A stretch of 64,000 nucleotides of DNA from CAZICM01 sp964537685 (GCA_964537685.1 CAZICM010000023.1:78997-142996), one strand, 5' to 3'. Positions 8,787 to 17,986 are shown, numbered from the stretch's first letter. The notes: generated from the letters alone by a model not told the origin. Made by a program: numbers and translations.

Positions 8787-9755
8787 ATGAAATGGATTGG
8801 ATTGGTTTTGCTATTGGGTGGATTGGTTGGGGTTTCGTCATGCATGGTGGAGCCGGAGGACATCTACTTCAAGCCGTGTGGTGCGGACGCTGCGATGGGT
8901 GGGCGCGGTGGAAGTGGAGGCGAGGGCGGAAGCGCGGCCGAGGGTGGAGGCGGCGCGAATCAAGGCGGTATGGGGGGCGCTATTGGTCCGGCGCCTGAAT
9001 GCGTGATGGATAGCGATTGCGTGGGCGTGCTGGAGGCGCCTGATCCTAGGTGCGGAGCGCTGCGGTGTACGGCGGAACAGAAGTGCGCGGTGGAGATAAC
9101 CGAGGGGCCGATTGCTTCACAGCGATATGGAGATTGCAAGGAAGCGGTTTGTGATTCCGGCGGGAAATGGTTAGAAATCGATGATGTTGGCGATTATTTT
9201 AATGATGCGAATCCATGCACAATTGATTTCTGCCAAGTGGATGGCTCGATCAATATGATGTTACCCGACGGCTCGCCGTGTCCTGGTGTTGGAAGTGGAT
9301 ATTGCTATGAGGGAGCGTGTGTTCAATGCATTGACACAATGCCGCAAACCGAATGCTCGATCGCTGGGTATGCGTGTGATTCGCTGGTGTGCGTGCCGTT
9401 TCCGCAATGCATGAATATTTGCGGCGGACAGTGCGCACCATGTGGGGACGGTTATCCATGCGCAGTGAATTCGGATTGCGTGAATGGTGTTTGCAATGCA
9501 AATGGCTTGTGTGAATCACCAAGCTGTTCGGATCTAACGCTGAACGACGGCGAAACGGGTGTGGATTGCGGGGGGCCGAATTGCTCGCCGTGTATGGATA
9601 GCCAGGGATGCGCGAAGCATGCGGATTGCGCGAGCCAGGTTTGTATGTTTGGTGCGTGCCAAGCCCCCACATGCTTCGATGGAGTTCAGAATGGGGATGA
9701 GGAGGGGGTGGATTGTGGAGGGGCGGGATGTGGTGGGTGCGTGGCGATGCCGTGA
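8787..9755 (+). CDS. Cys-rich repeat lipoprotein with Gly-rich linker
   Basis: A 322-residue lipoprotein: signal sequence with lipobox GVSSC, an EPEDIYFKPCG segment, a Gly-rich linker (about 35-65), a Cys-rich region with CVMDSDC and CTIDFCQ motifs (about 70-215), then two copies of the C-D---NDGE--VDCGG--C--C module at the C terminus. It is paralogous at its N terminus to the short lipoprotein 38 bases upstream. The same Cys module is found in the proteins at 1-2815 and 21286-23175. Probably displayed on the outer membrane; no enzymatic motif seen. Confidence 0.8.
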   Translation: MKWIGLVLLLGGLVGVSSCMVEPEDIYFKPCGADAAMGGRGGSGGEGGSAAEGGGGANQGGMGGAIGPAPECVMDSDCVGVLEAPDPRCGALRCTAEQKCAVEITEGPIASQRYGDCKEAVCDSGGKWLEIDDVGDYFNDANPCTIDFCQVDGSINMMLPDGSPCPGVGSGYCYEGACVQCIDTMPQTECSIAGYACDSLVCVPFPQCMNICGGQCAPCGDGYPCAVNSDCVNGVCNANGLCESPSCSDLTLNDGETGVDCGGPNCSPCMDSQGCAKHADCASQVCMFGACQAPTCFDGVQNGDEEGVDCGGAGCGGCVAMP

Positions 9756-9918
9756 GGAGGGGGCGGTTTGACGAAAGATAAGCGGTGCTTGAAGATCTGG
9801 TTTTGGTGTGCCTTCGCTCATTATGACGTTGACTTGAGCCGCGGTGCGAAGCGCCGAAGGAGATCCGTCCGCGAGTTAGCCAATAGTCTGAATTGACACG
9901 GCCATGGTGGTATCTCGT

Positions 9919-11736
9919 TCATTGGCGTTCTACTCGCTCCCGGCCCATCAGGCGTTCAACCACCCGCCGTATCCCATGCACAATGTCGAGCCATGCGTCA
10001 TCCCTATTGGACCATGAGGCGACGGGCTTGCGGTTCCGGGGCAACGGCTCGAGGGTGGCAAACGGCGACGCCTCCCAATGGGCCGGTCGCAATATGATCG
10101 GAATTACTTGCGCTTCGCCCAATCGCCAACGCTGCAAAGCGAGAGTGACCTCGATGTCATGACAATAGTCCGAAGCTAAGTAATCTGCGCTTACGCAGAG
10201 AAGCACTATGTCAGCAACGCGGAGCTCCTTATCAACCCTGCTGCGCGAGACATCTCCTGCAGCGATGTCCTTGGCGCTCCATGTCGAGAGACTTCCTTCA
10301 CGCTCCAGAGTCTTTAGATGATTCTCAAATTCGACGAGTAGCGCTTCGTCTTGGGAATTCTTTGCGTGACTTAGATACGCACGAATACTTTTCGCTGGTG
10401 GCATCACCCCTGCTACATTAACGGGAGGGGTCGATACCACGCCCGAAGAACGCACTGCGCAGGAGACGATCGGATGTGCGGCTTCTGTGAGAAAATCGAC
10501 ATCTATTGGACCGTACCGCAAACCCGCGGGAACCCTTTCGAGCCAAGCGTAGCGTTGCTCATTCGAGAGATAGTTGCTCCAGCCCTGCTCTCGCAGCCAA
10601 GCGTTCCAGGTTGTCAGAGATGTTGCGCGCTTTCTGAGTTCTTTGGCGCACCAAGCAAGAAAAGCCAATGGACGGACACGGTGGCGCGATGGGGTAGCCA
10701 GATCTTCCCGGATGAATCCTTGCCGCTGTAACTCGCTGAGTTCATCGTCGAACGCTACTGCGTCCACCAGCGGTCCCGGAGCGTCGGGGGCAGAACGAGG
10801 AGCAAGGTCGAACGCACCACTTAGAGCATCCAAGTGTTCGATTACGATTGCAGCAAAACAGAAACGTAACAGTGCTGGCCAGTGCAGCCAGATACCCTCA
10901 AGAACATCTGCCGAACAGGCACGCAGCGCGCCGCCCGCAGCGGCGCGCCGCTGGCGCGGTTCCATATAATTGTCCTCATAGGCATCCCACAACGCCGCCG
11001 CCGCCGCTTGAATAAGATAGGGATGCCCCCCGGCAACCTCACTGAGGTAGCGACGGTCCTCGGCAGAGAAGCGTGCTCGACCGCGATCGAGAACAGTGTC
11101 AATATCGTCCTCCGAAAGGGGACCGAGAATCTCGCTCGTCATGAAGTTGAACGGTGGTGATCCCGAGTAACCACGCCGCTGAGCTTCGTCTTCAAGTTCC
11201 TTAAGCGGAAGCCGAGTAGCCACGACCAGCGCAATTGCGCCAGCGCCGCGGCTGGCAAGCGAGCGAAGGGCGCCAAAAAAACGCACCGGATCACTAACTC
11301 TGCGACGCACAAGATCGTCAAATTCATCGATAAGCACCACCAGTCGCACATTGATTTCGCGGAGATGCACAAAGAGCCGCTCGTCAAGGATGCGGGGGTC
11401 GTAGTTCCCATCGTGGCACATCGTGAGAACGCCGGGATCGGCTATGGGTACAAGAGGTACCAGCAATTCTGCCCAAAAGTATGCATGATCTACCGACGCG
11501 GGAAGGCTATGAGCATCGAGAAATGAGAAGACCAGACGCAAGGAGCTGTCAGAGCAGATTAAGTCCCTACCACTTCGTGATCCGAGATAGGCAAGAAGGG
11601 ACGTCTTGCCGGATCGCGCTTCACCTACAACGGCGGCTGACTGACCATGATATGCAAGGCGGCTGACGATCCGACGCAGTTCGCGACGACGACCCACAAA
11701 CTGTTCGGGTGGTACGGGGTTGCCATAGAGAAACAT
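9919..11736 (-). CDS. STAND-like AAA ATPase with C-terminal TIR domain
   Basis: A 605-residue protein. Residues 10-250 form an Orc1/STAND-like P-loop ATPase: FVGRRREL, Walker A GEARSGKTS (38-46), Walker B RLVVLIDEFDDL (131-142), ATR sensor (173-175) and GGHPYLIQ (236-243). A winged-helix-like region follows (about 330-370). Residues 449-590 form a TIR domain (IRAYLSHAKN, LSTWSAKDIAAGD, ADIVLLCVSADYLASDYCHDIE, VIPIILRPAHW). Glu529 in the CHDIE motif sits where TIR NADases carry their catalytic glutamate. In bacterial immunity such fusions sense infection through the ATPase and deplete NAD+ through TIR. The gene is second in an operon with the ATPase gene 80 bp upstream. Base use differs from the flanking genes, which suggests acquisition. 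Confidence 0.85.
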   Translation of the reverse strand: MFLYGNPVPPEQFVGRRRELRRIVSRLAYHGQSAAVVGEARSGKTSLLAYLGSRSGRDLICSDSSLRLVFSFLDAHSLPASVDHAYFWAELLVPLVPIADPGVLTMCHDGNYDPRILDERLFVHLREINVRLVVLIDEFDDLVRRRVSDPVRFFGALRSLASRGAGAIALVVATRLPLKELEDEAQRRGYSGSPPFNFMTSEILGPLSEDDIDTVLDRGRARFSAEDRRYLSEVAGGHPYLIQAAAAALWDAYEDNYMEPRQRRAAAGGALRACSADVLEGIWLHWPALLRFCFAAIVIEHLDALSGAFDLAPRSAPDAPGPLVDAVAFDDELSELQRQGFIREDLATPSRHRVRPLAFLAWCAKELRKRATSLTTWNAWLREQGWSNYLSNEQRYAWLERVPAGLRYGPIDVDFLTEAAHPIVSCAVRSSGVVSTPPVNVAGVMPPAKSIRAYLSHAKNSQDEALLVEFENHLKTLEREGSLSTWSAKDIAAGDVSRSRVDKELRVADIVLLCVSADYLASDYCHDIEVTLALQRWRLGEAQVIPIILRPAHWEASPFATLEPLPRNRKPVASWSNRDDAWLDIVHGIRRVVERLMGRERVERQ

Positions 11737-11816
11737 GGGGTTGAAACCTTCCTTCGATAATATTGCGTGAGTGCCATATTCCTATATGTTTTTTACACTC
11801 TTTCAGGTCGGGTTGG

Positions 11817-13970
11817 TTACTCATCTCTCGCATGTTGACGAGCCTCACACAACCGCCGCTTGGCTGTCTTCAAGTCGAGACGGGATTCGCGAAGTGATGT
11901 CTTCTCAGTCTCGCTTCGCGAGGGCGGGGCCTCCAGCAACGCCCGAAGGAGAGCGAGCTCAGTCGTGGCATGCATGCACTGCTCTTTTAGGGAGTTTAGC
12001 TCCTGCTCTGCATGCGCCCGCGCTTTCTTCTCCTCCCCGAGTTGTCTTGTCAGTTTATCCACGTCAACTCCAGTAACAACACGGTGCAACAGCGCGGTGA
12101 CTCTCTTGAACGAGGGAGCCCGCTCAACTAGGGACATCAATGTCCGCAGCGCTTCTTCGTGCTGTCCAAGTTTGATCGCATCGACTGCACGAAGATAGAC
12201 TCGATCAAGATCGGCAAAATCCTTCAGCCGAGCGAGTTCCGTATCCCAACTCAGAAGATCTGGAAACTCATGTGCAAGTTCGTACATCTTATCGTACGCA
12301 AGAGCGTACTGCTCTCCTCGTTCGAATTCTCGAAGAAGGACCATCGCCGTGTCTAGTTTGCGTTGGCGCAGCTCACGCGTAATGGCTTGCTCCAGCTCGA
12401 CGGATCCAGCTTCGCGATATGATGTTAACGCTTCCTCAAGGTTCCCCGCCTCCCTGGCGCGATTACCGCGAGCGATCCATATTTGCTCTCGGGTCGCCGC
12501 TGCCAACGCGTGCTTCTGGACTCGGAGCACGGTATCGAGTAGCTGGAGCTGCAGATCTTCGTCCTTGCTGGTAGCGGCAAGCGCCATCAAGACCTGGGCG
12601 AGTCGCGCGCGCGCTGCGGGCGGATTATGCTCGTGGAGCCGTTCCAACACGCGGCGCGCCTCCGACCAGTCCTCGCGAGCGATCAAAACGTCCGCATAAA
12701 GCTCAGCCGCTCGCACATGGTTCGGATTGATGCCAAGTGCTTGGCGAAAAAGGCTCGCGGCAGCGTCCAGATCTCCAACCTTATAGTGTCCTTCCCCGGC
12801 ACGATAGAGGTTTTCGGCGATCGGTTCAACGTAGTCCAATTCCTTCTGAACACGGGTGAGGGTCTTCGCTTTAGCGATCCATCGGCGGAGCAATTCAACT
12901 CGAAAACGGTAGCCACCCTCAGCTGGTTCTATCAGATCCCAATCTTCAAGTAGCTGGGGTGCGTCTCGAAGCTCGCGCATGACGACGCGCACTCCACTAT
13001 TGTGAAGAACCTCTTCCAACTCATCCTGAGAGATGGCACGAGCGCCCGCGCTAGCTAGCGCTGATGCCACTACCCGCTCGGCGGGCGGAAGTCCTTTCCA
13101 AAGCCATTCGAAGGCGGGACGTGCCGTGTCTAGAGCGCGCATGGTTACTTGCTCGACGTCTTTGGCTGTTGCATGACGATTGACTTCTGAATCATCGTGG
13201 AGTCGCTCCCACAGTTCCCAACAGAGCTGTTGCAGCAGGAACGGATGGCCACTCGTAAGTGCCCAAGCCGTCTCAACAGCGTCCTCGTTCCAAGTCATGG
13301 TGCCGTTGGCTTCCGACATCCGCATGAGGACTTCAGCGTCCTCGCGTGCGAGGAGACTGACCCGTTCCGCTGGAAGATTCTTGAAAAGTGCGTGGGCTAC
13401 GTTCGCAAGGTCGTCCACGTTCCGGCCGATTACAAATATGAAACGTAGCCGACCACAGCACTGATCTAGGAGTTGTCGGAGGTAAGGGAATAGGGCAGAT
13501 GCAGCGTGTTCGGAACGAACGTCGGCGAGAACGTCGAATTCATCCAGTAGTACTACGAGTGAAGCCTCAGACGGGAGTCTTTCAAGGACGGATGGCAGCC
13601 ATTTTGACCGGAACCAGACGGAGGGATCGCCCTCCGCAACAGGTGTGGGCAGACCAAGCGCTGCTGCAATACCGCGGGCCTGGTCGATGAGGACATCGCT
13701 AAGAGACCACCTTGCCTTGTCTTGGAGGTCGAAGTACACTGGACGGTAGGCTCCACCATCCTGACCATGAAGTGAACTGACCAGATGCTGAAGGATTGAT
13801 GTCTTGCCGATGCGGCGTTGACCATACAGCACAATTCCGTGTCGTTCCGGATCACGGAGCACACGACGCACGGCGCGTAGGACGTCGCTTCGTCCGATAA
13901 ATGCACGACTATTGCCTACTGGATTACCAGCGATGTATGGGTTTCGAGGACGGGTGGCTTGCTCGGGCAT
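11817..13970 (-). CDS. STAND-like ATPase with TPR array and C-terminal coiled coil
   Basis: A 717-residue protein, first gene of the TIR operon. It carries FIGRSDVLR, Walker A GQRRIGKTS (50-58), Walker B LVVLLDEFDVL (138-148), a sensor-like IGRNVDD segment and SGHPFLLQQLCWELW, then a winged-helix-like region (about 300-370). TPR-like helical repeats run over about 385-640 (for example YKVGDLDAAASLFRQALGINPNHV). A charged coiled coil follows (about 645-700, EEKKARAHAEQELNSLKEQ). The ATPase is clearly related to that of its TIR partner. It probably acts as sensor or scaffold for it. The TPR region would be the natural ligand-binding part. No effector domain was recognised in this subunit. Confidence 0.85.
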   Translation of the reverse strand: MPEQATRPRNPYIAGNPVGNSRAFIGRSDVLRAVRRVLRDPERHGIVLYGQRRIGKTSILQHLVSSLHGQDGGAYRPVYFDLQDKARWSLSDVLIDQARGIAAALGLPTPVAEGDPSVWFRSKWLPSVLERLPSEASLVVLLDEFDVLADVRSEHAASALFPYLRQLLDQCCGRLRFIFVIGRNVDDLANVAHALFKNLPAERVSLLAREDAEVLMRMSEANGTMTWNEDAVETAWALTSGHPFLLQQLCWELWERLHDDSEVNRHATAKDVEQVTMRALDTARPAFEWLWKGLPPAERVVASALASAGARAISQDELEEVLHNSGVRVVMRELRDAPQLLEDWDLIEPAEGGYRFRVELLRRWIAKAKTLTRVQKELDYVEPIAENLYRAGEGHYKVGDLDAAASLFRQALGINPNHVRAAELYADVLIAREDWSEARRVLERLHEHNPPAARARLAQVLMALAATSKDEDLQLQLLDTVLRVQKHALAAATREQIWIARGNRAREAGNLEEALTSYREAGSVELEQAITRELRQRKLDTAMVLLREFERGEQYALAYDKMYELAHEFPDLLSWDTELARLKDFADLDRVYLRAVDAIKLGQHEEALRTLMSLVERAPSFKRVTALLHRVVTGVDVDKLTRQLGEEKKARAHAEQELNSLKEQCMHATTELALLRALLEAPPSRSETEKTSLRESRLDLKTAKRRLCEARQHARDE

Positions 13971-14088
13971 CGGGGTTTTGTGTCAATATGTGTCACAGAG
14001 CACGACGAAGTGATGGCGATGGGAGAAGTGAGCCGAGGGCTCTTGAGACTCGCCACATGGCGGAGTCGGTTAGGCCCTCGCCGTTGTG

Positions 14089-14222
14089 TGGTGCCTGGTG
14101 AGGGATTCGAACCCTCCCCTTGCCCTTCGAAAACCGCCGAAACCGATCAACGGCCCTCGAAGACGGTGCAGGCTGTTACACCTGCGCCTCGGGGTGTGCA
14201 TAAGCCAGCATGCCTACCAGGC
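14089..14222 (-). tRNA. tRNA-like element, non-canonical, probable relic or attachment site
   Basis: On the minus strand the 3' half is convincing: T stem GAGGG/CCCTC around TTCGAAT, then ACCAGGC, A and encoded CCA (14089-14125). A perfect 7-base acceptor partner GCCTGGT lies at 14216-14222, followed by AG and a D-arm-like GCAT/ATGC stem with GG in the loop. The element is 134 bases long, position 8 is not U, and no ordinary 7-base anticodon loop with U33 could be found. The centre holds a different hairpin-rich sequence. It may be a tRNA disrupted by integration of the adjacent TIR/STAND genes, or a tRNA mimic. An ordinary functional tRNA is unlikely. Confidence 0.4.
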
Positions 14223-14997
14223 GAGATCGACAAGTACCCCATGAGAGTCGGCGCTGTCCAGCAGAAATCGCTGCTCCAGCGCGATTCGTGCTGCGTGTCG
14301 CTGCCGATCACCTCGTAGGTTGCCGTAACGCTTGGTGGGATGTTTGGCTAACAGGTATTCGCTTGACCCGCATAGACCGTCCCAACCCATTGCGAGAGCG
14401 GTTTATACAGACCTGCCGAATCCGTTCCGGTATTACATCTCCTCTCCCGATTCAACAAAAAAATTTCTCCCAGCCTCCACACCACCTCCCCTCGCCACGC
14501 ACTCCGAACATCCTCCAACCCTCGCTGCCTATGCCATCCCGCACAGCTTTGGACCGACCCACCTAATCCATTTCGTTCGCCCCACCGCCAAAAAACCATC
14601 CAAAGCATTCCCCACCTCATCCATCGAATGATGTCGCATGATGTCTGGTCTACATAAATGATAAAATATACAAAAAATTCGATAAAATTGACTGCGACAA
14701 TGTCGCTCCTTTTCAATCAAAAATATACGAACCAAAAACATCTGAATTTATATCAATACAATCGTATTCTACAAATTGCGCAAGCAATTCCATAACGATC
14801 CAATTGCAAAATGCTCACATGCATTTGCACGCCCCTGTAACCTCGCCGCCCCAGCCATCGCCCCGTTTCCCCACCGTTTCCCAAACAAGAAGCACTCCCC
14901 CTGCCCCCAAGTGCCCCAAAGTGCCACGGCCTTGATCTCCGATCCCCGGCAAATCCCCGCAAAACGCGCACCCTGCTTCAACCTCTAGATCTCGCCG
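14223..14997. other. Gene-free, partly AT-rich region
   Basis: No credible gene was found on either strand. 14430-14800 is visibly AT-rich and pyrimidine-biased compared with the surroundings. ORFs of up to about 120 codons exist but lack family features, sensible starts or consistent codon use. The region lies between the tRNA-like element and the repeat-bearing hairpin, so it is probably scarred, acquired DNA. Confidence 0.5.
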
Positions 14998-15016
14998 GAA
15001 CCCAGCTCATCAATGC
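14998..15016 (+). repeat. Copy of GAACCCANCTCATCAA dispersed motif
   Basis: GAACCCAGCTCATCAATGC differs by one base from the copy at 2856-2874. It lies 21 bases before the large hairpin, whose arms are built from the same motif. Confidence 0.5.
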
Positions 15017-15036
15017 ATTCCAGAAGCACCAGCGAC

Positions 15037-15129
15037 AGAACCCACCTCAGCAAGCGTCGCGAGCAACCCCGTGGCTAGGAAGGCCGACCGACGCCACGGG
15101 GTGCGCAGCAGCTTGATGAGGTGGGTTCT
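15037..15129. repeat. Long imperfect hairpin (REP-like) after the GH94-like gene
   Basis: Outer arms AGAACCCACCTCA (15037-15049) and TGAGGTGGGTTCT (15117-15129) are perfect. Separated by one mismatch, CAAGC/GCTTG extends them. An inner stem pairs ACCCCGTGGC (15066-15075) with GCCACGGGGT (15093-15102). The structure begins one base beyond the stop codon of the minus-strand gene at 15131, so it would form at the 3' end of that transcript and could terminate or protect it. It also resembles a mobile REP-type element because its arm sequence recurs at 2856 and 14998. Confidence 0.6.
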
Positions 15130-15130
15130 A

Positions 15131-17878
15131 TCAATTCGATTTCAAAATCACCTCAAAGCCCGACCCGCCCGCCTGAACCGGAACACTCAATTCAACAGAA
15201 TTGGCCCCGGGACTCACCACCACTGGCACATCATTTAGAACCGCGCTCTCAATGGAAAATCCAGAAGGCGCGGCGACATCAATGATACGATTGCCACCTC
15301 CCAGCGGCCTATACCTTCCCGAAATCGTATTGCCCCGCTGAAATACATCCAAAAGCGCGGTTTTTAGACTGAACATCTTCGAGGGCACCTTCGGCGAGAT
15401 ACGAATCCCTTTGGATGTAGCGTCCACACCCGCAATGCGAAGCGCCGCCAGCATGGGCATCGCATGCTGATTGTTATTCATCACCGGAAAATCCACCATA
15501 GGCGTGACCGGACTATACCAAGACTCTCCGGGCCTATCGCCGCCCAGCCCATTGAGTCCATCCGGCCCGCTCCAAATCCCGTACCAAACACCTGGATAAG
15601 CCACAGCATGAGCCGCCATGGTGTTGCGGGCAAAATGATCGAAGGCCAGGTTTGAATCGGCATTCGCGTAACCCCATGTCAAAAGCGCCGATATCGCGGG
15701 CCACACTTGCCCGCCGGGTACCAGCACCGCCCCCGCAGGCGAGGGTAAATCTAAATTCGATCGAATGGATTCTATCAGCGCCGCCTTATCCGCCGCGCTG
15801 GCCGTCGTGTCTCCAATCAGCGCCCATACCTGCGCTTCCAAATTGATCGTATTGGAATAGGCCAATTCGCCGTCTCCAAAATAAGCCCTTCCAAAAAAAT
15901 TCCCCGTCCACGCCTGTTTTAGCGCCTCCCGCATCGAAAATACGCGCATATCTATCTCGGCCGAAAGCGCCGGATCGCGGTCTTTAATCAGCTCCGAAAC
16001 CCGCGGAAGAATCGCTACGGCCATTTGGGTATTCGGCACACTCTCCCCTTTTTCAATCGCCAAGTTCCGATCCTTAGCCTCCATCACGATTCCATCGCTC
16101 CAATCGCCGGTTTGAACCCGTATCAAGCCATGCTCGCCGGTGCCAACCGTATCGAATAAATGGCGAATTGCATCGTGAATATGATCCCACACAACCGCAC
16201 CCGGCACCGATTCTTTTGGATAAAAAGGCATGGGCTCATCCAAAAAGGCCACATCGCCGGTCGCCCCGATATATTCCGAAATACCCCAAAGCAAAAAAAT
16301 CGTCAGATCGCTTGGCGCCTTATGCAATCCCAGCGCATTGTCAAGCATTCCGTGCCCCTGAAATGCGTAAGAAATCCGGCGATCCTGCGCATGCGTAATC
16401 ATCATATTGACCGCCAATTCTTCCTTTGCCAGCGAAGGATGCGTGTACACCAGCGGCACGGCGAAAAGCGACAGATCCCTCGCGGCCCCGTCCGCTCCGT
16501 GCAGATACAAATAGGCCGACCCTTGGGGCACAATGTGCTTATCGAAATAATCGCGCCGGCCCACGCTCGCTTCCAATTGATACGAATGCCATGCCATCTC
16601 ACGGTGAAGCACCGGATCTCGATCGGCTGCAAACATCATCAAATTGGGCTTCAAGCTTTCAATATATTCTCCAAGCAAATCCCGCTTCGGATCGCGCATT
16701 GAATCGTCCACGGGATAAGGCTCGCCCATCGGCGCATAGCCATACGAAAAACGCAGTGTCACTGCCTCGCCGGAAGCCAGGGAAAGATCGCTGCGCAGAG
16801 CCAGCATCCTCGGCTGTCCCAGGCCATTATTTGAATTACCTACAATACCATCGGATGCTCCATGTCCCCCGCTTCTCGAAAACACCGCGGCGGGCGCGCC
16901 AATCCCTCCTTCTCCAAAAAAGGCTTGCTGATCCGAATACACATCGGACACATCGCCCACCAGCGCCGAAAGAAATGGATCCCCAGGATAAAAATCTATC
17001 GGATTGGGCTCGTCCTTCGGGGCAGGCGCCATCCCGCCATGCACCCTTCTGAGGCCCAATACTTTCGTTTTTGAATCATAAGAAACCGTTTCGGTGAATA
17101 TTTCATTGGATTTATCGCGCAGAGCCCGTGCCGACGCTGGAGCCGATGTCAATGGAATCCCGGACACAAGCCAGTTGATTTCAATGGGCCTTCGCGCCAC
17201 ATCCCACATTTCATAGTGCTTCAAGGAGCGCGCCCCGGCCGATAGATTTTCTATGGTCACTTCATCAATCACAAATGGCGCGTCCCCCGCGGGCGCGAAG
17301 GTCTTACGCGAAACCCGCAGCCCGCGGGCCTCCGTAATGAATTCGGCATAACCCATCCCAAATCGCCTTTGCGCCTTCGCACCCTTGGGCCGCCACGCAT
17401 AGGCCGTGCAAAAAGGCTCAGCTCCATCGTCAATATAGCTGAACCCACCAGCAAATTGCTTCCCATCTGCATCGAATTTATTTAAATAATCCACGCCCCG
17501 GTCTTGGTTGACAATTTCAATATAACCGTCGTTATAGGCCATTGCATTGATACGGGAATTCCCAAATGCCGCCCAATGCTCGCGCCTATCCAATCCTTCG
17601 GTATTAAAGAAAGCCGCACGGTCATCCGCGCGCTGATTCAAACCATACTCATAAGCGGGCAGTCCCCGCTCATCCAGCACCCAAGTACCAAAAATACCGC
17701 TGCCTATATTGCAAGGCCCAAAGCTTTCCACGGCGTCGAGATTAGGCGCCGCACAAGACTCGGGCGGAGGCACATAGGGAGGCTCAAACGCCGCTGGTTT
17801 GGGAGGTGCCGGCTGATCTCCGCAACCATTGAGCATTGAAATGGACAGGAGCCAAAAGCTTAAAAACTGGCGCTTCAT
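15131..17878 (-). CDS. Secreted GH94-like glycosidase/phosphorylase lipoprotein
   Basis: A 915-residue lipoprotein (signal sequence, lipobox LNGCG, Pro-rich linker). The N-terminal 450 residues are beta-rich and resemble the N-terminal super-sandwich of GH94 (NDGYIEIVNQDRGVDYLNKFD, FAPAGDAPFVIDEVTIENLS, KHYEMWDVARRPIE). The C-terminal half resembles an alpha/alpha-six barrel (FQGHGMLDNALGLHKAPSD, VQTGDWSDG at about 585-592, GQVWPAISALLTWGYA, GESWYSPVTP). GDWSDG corresponds to the GDWNDG catalytic-acid motif of GH94 cellobiose and related phosphorylases. Those enzymes are usually cytosolic, so an exported member implies a hydrolase or altered role in glycan attack. Substrate unknown. Confidence 0.75.
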   Translation of the reverse strand: MKRQFLSFWLLSISMLNGCGDQPAPPKPAAFEPPYVPPPESCAAPNLDAVESFGPCNIGSGIFGTWVLDERGLPAYEYGLNQRADDRAAFFNTEGLDRREHWAAFGNSRINAMAYNDGYIEIVNQDRGVDYLNKFDADGKQFAGGFSYIDDGAEPFCTAYAWRPKGAKAQRRFGMGYAEFITEARGLRVSRKTFAPAGDAPFVIDEVTIENLSAGARSLKHYEMWDVARRPIEINWLVSGIPLTSAPASARALRDKSNEIFTETVSYDSKTKVLGLRRVHGGMAPAPKDEPNPIDFYPGDPFLSALVGDVSDVYSDQQAFFGEGGIGAPAAVFSRSGGHGASDGIVGNSNNGLGQPRMLALRSDLSLASGEAVTLRFSYGYAPMGEPYPVDDSMRDPKRDLLGEYIESLKPNLMMFAADRDPVLHREMAWHSYQLEASVGRRDYFDKHIVPQGSAYLYLHGADGAARDLSLFAVPLVYTHPSLAKEELAVNMMITHAQDRRISYAFQGHGMLDNALGLHKAPSDLTIFLLWGISEYIGATGDVAFLDEPMPFYPKESVPGAVVWDHIHDAIRHLFDTVGTGEHGLIRVQTGDWSDGIVMEAKDRNLAIEKGESVPNTQMAVAILPRVSELIKDRDPALSAEIDMRVFSMREALKQAWTGNFFGRAYFGDGELAYSNTINLEAQVWALIGDTTASAADKAALIESIRSNLDLPSPAGAVLVPGGQVWPAISALLTWGYANADSNLAFDHFARNTMAAHAVAYPGVWYGIWSGPDGLNGLGGDRPGESWYSPVTPMVDFPVMNNNQHAMPMLAALRIAGVDATSKGIRISPKVPSKMFSLKTALLDVFQRGNTISGRYRPLGGGNRIIDVAAPSGFSIESAVLNDVPVVVSPGANSVELSVPVQAGGSGFEVILKSN

Positions 17879-17910
17879 CGGCCGATACTATCGAAATGGG
17901 CATTACCCAC

Positions 17911-17938
17911 AAGCAAAAGCAAAAGCAAAAGCAAAAGC
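17911..17938 (+). repeat. Hexanucleotide tandem repeat (AAGCAA)n in divergent promoter region
   Basis: Almost five copies of AAGCAA lie between the divergent starts of the GH94-like gene (17878) and the Ser/Thr kinase gene (17987). Short tandem repeats change copy number by slippage. In an intergenic position this would alter promoter spacing rather than reading frame. Confidence 0.75.
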
Positions 17939-17986
17939 ATCGCGATTTCATTTGCATAGCACATACGGCTTTGGCAACATGGACGT

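Noticed and set aside
14089..14440. tmRNA ending at the tRNA-like 3' half
   Set aside because: No matching 5' acceptor at tmRNA distance and no tag-peptide reading frame ending in an Ala-Ala stop was found.
14348..14716. Minus-strand ORF of 122 codons in the gene-free region
   Set aside because: Trp- and Arg-rich, odd composition, no ribosome binding site or family.
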